From: Lentisphaeria bacterium
GTDB taxonomy: Bacteria; Verrucomicrobiota; Lentisphaeria; Oligosphaerales; Oligosphaeraceae
Length of the DNA: 64,000 nucleotides
NCBI GenBank assembly: GCA_016288215.1
Contig: JAEEYQ010000015.1
Coordinates: 1-64,000, forward strand
Reading direction: 5' to 3'
In this document: positions 56,785-64,000 of the stretch, one piece after another
Position numbering within the stretch: position 1 is the stretch's first letter
Layout of the letters: each line of letters starts with the position of its first letter
The notes under the pieces: model-generated
Seen by the model: the letters and a program-made list of their open reading frames with translations, nothing else
The model's database searches: none
Told to the model about the DNA's origin: nothing
Made by a program: the position numbers and the translations under genes

Positions 56785-59154
56785 ATGCTAAAGAAATTGA
56801 CACGGAGTCTGGCCTGCGTCGCCGTGCTGGCCTGTTTTGGCGTGCAGGCGGCCAAAGTGAGGGAAATCAGCGTCCAAAGCACGTCGGGTGGGATGCTTCA
56901 GGAGACCCTGGAGGAGATTGTCCGCATGACCGTCCGCACCAAAGTCGGCGCGGAGTTTGCCAATGCGGTGTTGGGGGATGACATCCGCCAGCTGACCCGG
57001 ACCGGCAAGTTCGAGGATGTGCAGGTCAGGCTGGAAAGCGCGCAGGATGGCTCCATTCATGTCATCTATGTGCTGACGCCCCATAAAGTGGTCCGTTCGG
57101 TGTCCATCAACGGCAACACGGAGTACAAGACCAAACGCCTGACCAAACTGCTGAAGCTGATGACCAATCAGGTCCTGGACGACACGGTGCTGGCCAAGGA
57201 CCGCAGCGCCCTGCTGGACAAATACCGCGACGGCGGCTATTACGGCACGGAAGTCACCACGGATCTGACCCCTTCGGAGGACGGAACCCAGGTGGACGTC
57301 ACCTATCAGATTCATGAAAAGCCCCGCTTCAAACTCAAGGGCGTGGCTTTCGAGGGGAACACGGAGACGGTGTTCACGCAGGACGAGCTGCGGGACGCCA
57401 TTGCGACGAAACGGCAGTGGTGGCGCTATATCTTCCGCTTTGGCAACTACTTCAATGAACAGCTCCAGCCGTTGGACAAGGACAAGCTGCAGGCGCTGTA
57501 CGGCACGAAAGGCTATCTTGACTTCGCCGTCAAGGACGTGGAAGTCCGTCCCGTCGACAACGGCAAATGGGTTCAGGTGGTCTACATCGTGGAGGAGGGC
57601 GCTCCGTATTCGATTTCCTCCATCGTGGTCGCCGGCAACGAGAAGTTCTCTCAGGAGGAGCTTTTGAAGGAGACGGAAGGGCGAGTCGGCCAAGTCTACA
57701 ATTCCGACACGGAGAACTCGGACCTGAATCGGATGAAGGCCCGCTACGAGGACCTTGGCTATCTGGACATGCGGATGTACGCCGCCCATGAAAAGGACGA
57801 GGACAACCACAAGGTGGCCGTGGTGTACAGGGTCTACGAAGGGGAGCCCTGCCGGATTCGCAACATCAACATCGTGGGCAACCAGGTGACGCAGGAGAAG
57901 GTCATCCGCCGCGAACTGAGCATCCATCCCGACGATTTGGGCGACGCGGGCAAAATCCGCACCAGCAAGAATCGTCTGCGGAATCTGGGCTATTTCAATG
58001 AGGTGGAGATAGTTCCTGTGGTGACGGAGGAGCAGAACCTGAAGGACCTCCGCGTGGAGCTTGCCGAACGGAACACGGGCAACATCGCCTTGGGCGCCGG
58101 CTTCTCCACGGAAGACTCCGTGATCGGATTCGTGGAATTGACCGAATCCAACTTTGACGTTCGCCGCCTCTTCGAGTGGCCCATGAACCCCAAGGGCGCC
58201 GGTCAGCATTTCCGCAGCCGCGTGCAGGTCGGCTCCCACGTGACCAATGTCATGTTGAGTCTGACGGAGCCTTGGTTCCTGGATCGCCGTCTGGAGCTGG
58301 AGAACAGCCTGTTCTTCCGCAACCGCTTTGAGGACGAATATGACCAGCGGAACATCGGCGGCCGGATGATGCTGTCGTGGCCGTTGTCCTTCCGCGTCCC
58401 CGGCACGGATTGGCATGACGACTGGAAGATGGGCATCGGTATCCAATTTGAGAATATAAGAATTTCTGATGCAGACACTTATGATGATGATCCCGCTGAC
58501 TATGACGATGTTCGCGGCGACTTTGTCCGTGGCCGCGTGGTGGCGGACGAGGAGGACAGCTATTGGGCCAATCGCCTGATCATGCGGTTGACGCGGGATC
58601 GCCGCAACGCCGTCATGTTCCCGACCCGCGGCTCCGTCCTCACCCTGCAGGGCGAATATGTGAGCGAGGCGTTGGGGAGCTATGAGAGCTACGGCAAAAT
58701 CAGTCTGGATGTGACGCGCTACTTCCCGATCTTCCGCGACTATGTGCTGAAGCTGAGCGCGGACTATTCCAGCACCACCGGCGAAGAGGAGGCCATTTTC
58801 GACCGCTATTTCGGCGGCGGCATCGGCACGATCCGCGGCTTCAAGCGGCGGGATGTGGCACCGGTGGACTGCCACAAGGACCCCCTGGGCGGCAGCACCC
58901 TGCTGATGGCCACGGCGGAACTGCTCATCCCCATGAAGGACATCGCCTATTTCAGCATCTTCTCCGATGCGGGCAATGTGTGGTGGGACGCCTTTGAGAC
59001 CAGTTTGGACGACATGAACGTCAGCACAGGCATTGGCCTGCAGTTCAAGAGCCTGCCGGTCAGCATGTATTACGGCTATCCCGTCGTCAAGGGATACGAC
59101 CATCTGGAGGGCCGTCATGGCCGCTTCCACTTCCAGATCATGTACAGCTATTGA
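56785..59154 (+). CDS. bamA: Outer membrane protein assembly factor BamA
   Basis: A 789-residue Omp85 protein that inserts beta-barrels in the outer membrane. I place the start at ATG 56785, with GGAGA six bases upstream; it gives MLKKLTRSLACVAVLACFGV and a signal peptide ending at QAA. Five POTRA domains follow (to about 400), with KVVRSVSINGNTEYKT, FKLKGVAFEGNTETVF, ISSIVVAGNEKFSQEE and RIRNINIVGNQVTQEK as strand markers. The barrel has the loop motif GTIRGFKRRD (about 680) and ends in FQIMYSY. The LptF/G gene begins 36 bp later. Confidence 0.95.
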   Translation: MLKKLTRSLACVAVLACFGVQAAKVREISVQSTSGGMLQETLEEIVRMTVRTKVGAEFANAVLGDDIRQLTRTGKFEDVQVRLESAQDGSIHVIYVLTPHKVVRSVSINGNTEYKTKRLTKLLKLMTNQVLDDTVLAKDRSALLDKYRDGGYYGTEVTTDLTPSEDGTQVDVTYQIHEKPRFKLKGVAFEGNTETVFTQDELRDAIATKRQWWRYIFRFGNYFNEQLQPLDKDKLQALYGTKGYLDFAVKDVEVRPVDNGKWVQVVYIVEEGAPYSISSIVVAGNEKFSQEELLKETEGRVGQVYNSDTENSDLNRMKARYEDLGYLDMRMYAAHEKDEDNHKVAVVYRVYEGEPCRIRNINIVGNQVTQEKVIRRELSIHPDDLGDAGKIRTSKNRLRNLGYFNEVEIVPVVTEEQNLKDLRVELAERNTGNIALGAGFSTEDSVIGFVELTESNFDVRRLFEWPMNPKGAGQHFRSRVQVGSHVTNVMLSLTEPWFLDRRLELENSLFFRNRFEDEYDQRNIGGRMMLSWPLSFRVPGTDWHDDWKMGIGIQFENIRISDADTYDDDPADYDDVRGDFVRGRVVADEEDSYWANRLIMRLTRDRRNAVMFPTRGSVLTLQGEYVSEALGSYESYGKISLDVTRYFPIFRDYVLKLSADYSSTTGEEEAIFDRYFGGGIGTIRGFKRRDVAPVDCHKDPLGGSTLLMATAELLIPMKDIAYFSIFSDAGNVWWDAFETSLDDMNVSTGIGLQFKSLPVSMYYGYPVVKGYDHLEGRHGRFHFQIMYSY

Positions 59155-59190
59155 CGGCTGGACTGTGGGGAACCGGACCGGAACCGCGTC

Positions 59191-60288
59191 ATGTTTGGGA
59201 TTCTGAACCGCCATATCGCCAGAAACATGCTTTTCAGCATGCTTCTGGCTTTGGGCATCCTGACCTTTGTGATGCTTTCCGGCCAGCTCTTCAAGGTGCT
59301 TGACTTCCTGTCCCGAGGCGTCTCGCCTGTCCTTTTCGGCAAATACATCCTGTATATGCTTCCGGACCTGCTGCGATTCACCTTGCCCCTTTCCATGTTG
59401 GTGGCCGTCGTGCTGGTCTTCAGCCGCATGTCGGCGGACAATGAGATTGTCGCCATGAAGACCAGCGGCATCTCCCTATGGCAGATCGTGACACCTGGAA
59501 TTGTTCTAAGCTTCTGTTTATGCGTGATTTGCGCATGGCTTTCCCTGTTCGTGTCCCCCGTGTTCCGCTATCGGGCGGAGCAGTTGCGATGGGAGGGGCT
59601 GGAGAGTTATGTGGCCATGCTGGAGCCGGGCCGCTTCGTCAGCATCCCGCCAAATTTCAAGGTCCGCATTGGCGAACGGCAGGGGGACCAACTGCGGGAC
59701 ATTCATGTGTATATGCTTGACAACAAGGGAAATGAGGTAAGGGACATCACGGCGGTCGTGGGCTATGTCCGCATTCAGGGGGAGGAGCAGCAGCTTTCCC
59801 TCAATCTGCGGGATGTGACGATCAGCTAACTGACGATGAACGACGGCAGGACGGAGACCCGCCATTGGCATTTGGGGCAGCTTGAGCTGGAGCTGGGCAT
59901 CGGCGGCAACCAGAAGCGCAACGTCACGGCCCGCAAAGTCAAATACATGGACCTGCGGCTGCTGTGCGCGCAGATTCTTCTGGAGCAGGAGGAGGGACGG
60001 GACACCGCCGCCTTCCTGCTGGAGTTGCATCGACGGCTGTCCATGGCCATGTCCCCCTTCTCCTTTCTGCTGTTGGGACTTCCCTTTGGCATCCGCAGCC
60101 GCCGTTCGGAGAAGTCCGTCGGCCTGCTGATTTGCGTGCTGTTGGCGTTGGGGTTCTATGCCTTTCTGCAGGCGGCGGACATGCTTAAACGCCACACGGG
60201 GCTGCATCCGGAGTACATCATCTGGCTGCCCAACGCGCTCTATCAGGCGGTGGGACTGTGGATTATGCACCGAATCGGAAAACACTGA
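59191..60288 (+). pseudogene. LptF/LptG family LPS export permease, interrupted by an in-frame stop
   Basis: Two reading frames, 59191-59829 and 59836-60288, are in the same phase and separated only by one TAA at 59827-59829. Joined they give about 365 residues, the normal length. The first part has LNRHIARNMLFSMLLALGIL and MSADNEIVAMKTSGISLWQI, typical of the YjgP/YjgQ N-terminal helices, and runs into the periplasmic domain. The second part completes that domain and has the last three helices (SMAMSPFSFLLLGLPFGIRS, KSVGLLICVLLALGFYAF, WLPNALYQAVGLWIMHRI). The second frame has no good ribosome binding site. One base change would restore the gene, so this is a nonsense mutation, a sequencing error or readthrough. 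Confidence 0.8.
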
Positions 60289-60358
60289 CGCATATATATA
60301 TAATATGGTATATAGGGGGCGACACGGGCCGCGAATCGAATCCGTTTCCAACTTCCAA

Positions 60359-60432
60359 CTCCTAACTCCTAACTAAATTCCTAATTCCTAATTTCTAATT
60401 TCTATTTCCTAATTCCAAATTGCAAATAGCAA
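60359..60432 (+). repeat. Heptamer repeat (TTCCTAA type), copy G, reaching the lepA start
   Basis: Units CTCCTAA, CTCCTAA, then CTAAA and TTCCTAA, TTCCTAA, TTTCTAA, TTTCTAT, TTCCTAA, TTCCAAA, TTGCAAA, TAGCAAA run up to the lepA ATG. The last units keep the 7-bp phase while changing sequence. A normal purine-rich ribosome binding site is missing. Confidence 0.88.
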
Positions 60433-62241
60433 ATGTCTGACGCGATGAACCTCATCCGAAACTTCTGCATTGTGGCCCACATCGACCACGGAAAATCCAC
60501 GTTGGCCGATCGCTTCCTGCTGCACACCAAGACCATCGAGCAGCGCACCTTCCATGACCAGATTCTGGACGCCATGGATTTGGAGCAGGAGCGGGGCATC
60601 ACCATCAAGTCCCATCCCGTCCGCATGCTCTTCTCCAGCCAAGACGGCAACGAATACATCTTCAATCTCATTGACACGCCCGGACATGTGGACTTCAGCT
60701 ACGAGGTCAGCCGCAGCCTGGCCGCCTGCGAAGGAGCCATTTTGCTGGTGGATGCGACACAAGGTGTTCAGGCGCAGACACTTGCAAATGCAAATCTGGC
60801 CATGCGGCAGGATTTGGCCATCATTCCGGTCATCAACAAGGTGGATTTGCCGGCGGCGAACATCGACTTGTGCATGGAGCAGTTCGAGGAGCTGCTGACC
60901 ATCCCGCGGGACGAGGTGCTGCAGGTTTCCGCCCGCAGCGGCTTGGGCGTTCCGGAGCTGCTTGAGGAGGTCATTCGGCGGATTCCCGCCCCCCAAGGGG
61001 AGCCGGAGCCGCTGCAGGCCCTTGTGTTCGATTCGGTCTTCGACGTGTATCGCGGCGTGGTCACCTACGTCAGGGTGAAGAACGGCCGCATCAAGCCGGG
61101 GGACCAGGTGCGGCTCTTCAGCACGGGAGCCAACACGGAAGTGAAGGAAGTCGGTTTCTTCAGTCCGGGCATGAAGCCCGCGAAGGCGTTGGAGACGGGC
61201 GAGGTGGGCTATGTCATCACCGCCATCAAGACGCCTGGAGAGATCAAGGTGGGCGACACCATTACCCTGCACAACCGCCCCTGCGAGAAGCCATTGGAGG
61301 GATTCCGCAGCATCCGGCCCGTGGTCTTCAGCGGCATCTATCCGATGGATACCGCTGATTATGAGGCACTTAAGTTCAACATCGCGAAACTGCGGCTGAA
61401 CGACGCGGCTTTCGTGGCGCAGCCGGAAAGTTCCGTGGCGTTGGGGGCGGGGTTCCGCTGCGGCTTCTTGGGGCTGCTTCACATGGACATCATTCAGGAG
61501 CGCCTGAGCCGCGAGTACGACATGGACTTGCTGCTGACCTACCCCAGCGTGGAGTACCATGTGTTCATGCGGGACAAGACCATGAAGGCCGTGGACAATC
61601 CGCTCTACATGCCCGACCCCAGCGCCATCGACCATGTGGAGGAGCCCATGATCAAGGCCCAGATCATCTCCCCCACCGAATACATGGGAGCCATCATGAA
61701 CCTGGTCATGGACAAGCGCGGCGTCTGCCTGAAGACGGACACCGTGGACCAGATGCACATCATGATCACCGCCCGCATGCCTCTCCACGAAATTGTGCTG
61801 GACTTCTATGACAAGCTCAAGACGGTGACCCGCGGCTATGGCAGCATGGACTATGAGCCGGATGGCTACGAGCCCAGCCAGACCGTGAAACTGGAGATTC
61901 TGGTCAACGGTGAACCCGTGGACGCCTTCGCCTCCCTCGTCAATTCGGAGCGGGCGGTTCAGCGGGCCCGCATGATCTGCGACCGGCTGAAGGACGCCAT
62001 CCCCCCGCAGATGTTCAAAATCGCCATTCAGGGGGCCGTGGGCGGCAAAATCATCGCGCGGGAGGATGTGCGCCAGCTGCGGAAGAACGTGCTGGCCAAA
62101 TGCTACGGCGGTGACATCACCCGCAAGCGCAAGCTGTTGGACAAGCAGCGCGAGGGCAAGAAGCGCATGAAGGAAGTGGGCAATGTGAACATCCCGCAGG
62201 AGGCCTTCGTCGCCGTGTTGCGCTCGAATGAAGAAAAGTGA
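60433..62241 (+). CDS. lepA: Elongation factor 4 (LepA)
   Basis: A 602-residue translational GTPase. G1 is AHIDHGKST (15-23), G2 region is RGITIKS, G3 is DTPGHVDFSYEVSRSL (about 79) and G4 is NKVD (about 135). The LepA-specific C-terminal end has GGDITRKRKLLDKQREGKKR then MKEVGNVNIPQEAF. Length matches E. coli LepA (599). It starts directly after a heptamer repeat array, and lepB follows, as in many bacteria. Confidence 0.97.
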   Translation: MSDAMNLIRNFCIVAHIDHGKSTLADRFLLHTKTIEQRTFHDQILDAMDLEQERGITIKSHPVRMLFSSQDGNEYIFNLIDTPGHVDFSYEVSRSLAACEGAILLVDATQGVQAQTLANANLAMRQDLAIIPVINKVDLPAANIDLCMEQFEELLTIPRDEVLQVSARSGLGVPELLEEVIRRIPAPQGEPEPLQALVFDSVFDVYRGVVTYVRVKNGRIKPGDQVRLFSTGANTEVKEVGFFSPGMKPAKALETGEVGYVITAIKTPGEIKVGDTITLHNRPCEKPLEGFRSIRPVVFSGIYPMDTADYEALKFNIAKLRLNDAAFVAQPESSVALGAGFRCGFLGLLHMDIIQERLSREYDMDLLLTYPSVEYHVFMRDKTMKAVDNPLYMPDPSAIDHVEEPMIKAQIISPTEYMGAIMNLVMDKRGVCLKTDTVDQMHIMITARMPLHEIVLDFYDKLKTVTRGYGSMDYEPDGYEPSQTVKLEILVNGEPVDAFASLVNSERAVQRARMICDRLKDAIPPQMFKIAIQGAVGGKIIAREDVRQLRKNVLAKCYGGDITRKRKLLDKQREGKKRMKEVGNVNIPQEAFVAVLRSNEEK

Positions 62242-62269
62242 ATAAAAAGGAATGCATTGGAGCGAGGCC

Positions 62270-63595
62270 ATGCCACTATATGGAGTCATCCTGCTGGATT
62301 TGTTCATCATCTATTTCCTCTTCGGGAACAACATCCGCAACGTGCTGCAGACCCCTTCCATGCGGCGGCGGTCGCGGCTGAGGAGCCTGGAGAAGGCCTG
62401 CGGGAACATCGTGCTGCGCAATGAGGACCTGATGACGCCGGCTCAGCTGGAGTCCTATCGGAAGGCCATGGCGGAGCTGGCGGCGGCCCGCCGGAATCCG
62501 GATGTGGCCGAACATCAGAAATGCATTGACAAATATCAGTCCGACCATGACGGCATACGGCACTTCAGCCTGCCAGGCAACCTGTGGATGCGGGAGCATG
62601 TGGAGATGTTCGTGGTGGCCCTTGGCGTGGCCTTCGGCCTGCGGGCACTCTTCATCCAGCCCTTCAAGATTCCGACGGGAAGCATGCAGCCCACGCTGTA
62701 CGGCATCCATTTCGTGGAGGCGGGGCAACGGCCCTCCAGCGCCTTCATCTCCCGCTTCTTCTCCTATCTGAACTACTCCCGCCGAAACATGACGGTGGAA
62801 ATCGAGGAGAAGGGAAATCTGAACGTGGACTCCATCCGCGCCGTCAAGTCATGGCCGCTGTTCGCCCGCAGCCAACTGGAGGTGGGCGGCCGCACCTACA
62901 CACTGCCTGGCAGCCCGGACACCGTCATGCGGATTTTGGCGGACTCCTTTGCCCGCAGCGGCCGCCGCTCGCTGGCCTTCGAGAAGGGGGACACGCTGCT
63001 GAACGGCTATCTGGAGCTGGGGGACCATTTGTTCGTCAACCGGGTCAGCCTGTGCTTCCGCGAACCGCGGCGCGGCGATGTGATGGTCTTTGTGACCGAC
63101 GGGCTGAAGACCGCCAACGGCCAGAGCCTCGGCGGCCGCTTCTACATCAAGCGGCTGGCGGGCCTGCCGGGGGACGAGCTGATGATCCGCAACCATAAGC
63201 TGTATGTGAAGGAGCCGGGCGCGGCGGACTTCCGCCAATTGGACGGGACGGACGACCATGGCTTCGATTGGGTCCACAGCTGCACGGGGGACTACCATGG
63301 CTATGCTCACATGCCCGGCAGCCTCCATCTGCGGCACAACGAGGACAGCTTTACCGTTCCCGCCGGCCATTATTTCATGTTGGGGGACAACAGCGAAAAC
63401 AGTCTGGACAGCCGCTATTGGGGCTGCGTGCCGCGGCGGAATCTGGTGGGCACCGCCGGAATGGTGTGGTGGCCCTTCACCCGCCGATGGGGGCGCGTGA
63501 ACGCTACGCCGCCGCTGCCGGAGCCGACGCCCCCCTCCCGCCCCGCGCTCCTGCCCTCCGGACAGCCCGTCCCGGAGCCGCTGGCCGCCCCCTGA
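62270..63595 (+). CDS. lepB: Signal peptidase I (large form)
   Basis: A 441-residue inner membrane peptidase that removes type I signal peptides. I favour ATG 62270 (GGAG seven bases upstream) over ATG 62252. An N-terminal membrane helix (VILLDLFIIYFLFG) is followed by about 100 residues, then a second helix and the catalytic Ser in IPTGSMQPTLYG (about 134). The Lys is in YIKRLAGLPGDEL (about 293), and GDNSENSLDSRYWG is the box E signature. Between Ser and Lys sits a large insertion, making it longer than E. coli LepB (324), as often seen in PVC bacteria. The C-terminus is Pro-rich. Confidence 0.94.
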   Translation: MPLYGVILLDLFIIYFLFGNNIRNVLQTPSMRRRSRLRSLEKACGNIVLRNEDLMTPAQLESYRKAMAELAAARRNPDVAEHQKCIDKYQSDHDGIRHFSLPGNLWMREHVEMFVVALGVAFGLRALFIQPFKIPTGSMQPTLYGIHFVEAGQRPSSAFISRFFSYLNYSRRNMTVEIEEKGNLNVDSIRAVKSWPLFARSQLEVGGRTYTLPGSPDTVMRILADSFARSGRRSLAFEKGDTLLNGYLELGDHLFVNRVSLCFREPRRGDVMVFVTDGLKTANGQSLGGRFYIKRLAGLPGDELMIRNHKLYVKEPGAADFRQLDGTDDHGFDWVHSCTGDYHGYAHMPGSLHLRHNEDSFTVPAGHYFMLGDNSENSLDSRYWGCVPRRNLVGTAGMVWWPFTRRWGRVNATPPLPEPTPPSRPALLPSGQPVPEPLAAP

Positions 63596-63795
63596 AATTT
63601 CCATCCATTGTCTCAAAGACCGCCCGATTTCTTCAAAAAAGGCAAAAAAACAGGGTTTTGTTCATGAAATCATAGAAAATTTGCATTTTTCTATTTTCTC
63701 CGTGTTGCGATAATGGACTTTAGGGGTTACATTTCATATAATGAATCTTAATGTCATGTCACTTATATAAGTTTGGAGAATCAAGAGGTCACCGT

Positions 63796-64000
63796 ATGTT
63801 TTTCGATACGAATGCCAAAAACAGAGTCTGGAGAATTGCACTGGTAGCCATGTTGTCCTTGTCCCTTGGGAGTCTGTACGCTCAGGATGACGATGACGAC
63901 GATGACGATGACGGAGACTGGAGAAAAGAGCGCGCCGAACTTCAGCGTGAGATTGACAAGCAGGTCAAGATCGCGGTGGAGCAGCGTGTGACGAAGGAGA
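63796..64000 (+). CDS. Secreted acidic protein, N-terminal part (runs off right edge)
   Basis: Sixty-eight residues are visible. A signal peptide (KNRVWRIALVAMLSLSLGSL then YAQ) is followed by nine Asp in a row, DGDWRKE, and a heptad-like charged stretch (ERAELQREIDKQVKIAVEQR). The rest lies outside the window. The Asp run follows the signal cleavage site and could bind cations; family unknown. Confidence 0.7.
   Translation, partial: MFFDTNAKNRVWRIALVAMLSLSLGSLYAQDDDDDDDDDGDWRKERAELQREIDKQVKIAVEQRVTKE

Overview
The window looks like chromosome from a Gram-negative, GC-rich, glycan-degrading bacterium of the PVC superphylum, most likely Lentisphaerota (Victivallales-like). Evidence: three secreted pseudopilin-like proteins with a conserved prepilin signal and a C-terminal H-x9-DG-type end, many single secreted carbohydrate-active enzymes (GH2, sialidase, pectate-lyase-like, GHL10, DUF4838, beta-propeller hydrolase), a BamA/LptF outer-membrane set, and typical bacterial ribosomal operons. 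This placement is inferred from gene content, not from a phylogeny.

Layout. 1-2.3 kb: two accessory AAA+ ATPases. 2.4-11.3 kb: a hemolysin III protein, then asnB (-) diverging from gltBD (+). 11.5-23.7 kb: pseudopilin, ATPase relic, an HTH-cupin-acyl-CoA synthetase fusion and three glycan-active genes, including an A/T-richer GH2 gene on the opposite strand. 23.8-27.7 kb: gdhA and a solo GltB-type GXGXG protein (-), diverging from a GAF-sigma54 activator (+). 27.7-30.7 kb: hisH-hisF and guaA. 30.9-37.2 kb: two pseudopilins, a DUF4838 protein and a sialidase, with large heptamer repeats between them. 37.4-41.2 kb: purC-purB-purA. 41.5-46.6 kb: sfsA, transaldolase, MBL hydrolase, macrodomain protein, beta-propeller hydrolase. 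46.9-51.7 kb: rpoZ-adk-map-infA-rpmJ-rpsM-rpsK-rpoA-rplQ, lacking rpsD and secY. 51.9-64 kb: M16C protease, an unknown gene, rplM-rpsI, bamA, an LptF/G gene cut by an in-frame stop, lepA, lepB, and the start of an Asp-rich secreted protein.

The most interesting signal is a coherent sigma54 nitrogen-assimilation circuit that can be read from the DNA. asnB, gltB, the solo GXGXG gene (upstream of gdhA) and the GAF-sigma54 activator each have a -24/-12 box of the form TGGCAY-N5-YTGCT. Both divergent control regions carry the same palindrome, TTACAAT-W-ATTGTAR, between the two promoters, a candidate upstream activator site. The ammonia-assimilation genes and their likely regulator are therefore in the same 21 kb.

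The second signal is a set of intergenic tandem repeats that share a 7-bp period but not a sequence: (TTCCTAA)n, often joined to a CTAG-rich block with fixed polarity; (GRGACGN)n/(TCNYGTC)n arms around a conserved core; and (GAAGVAA)n, which supplies a ribosome binding site. A third signal is a G-run motif, GGGGGGTAAAT, upstream of all three pseudopilin genes.
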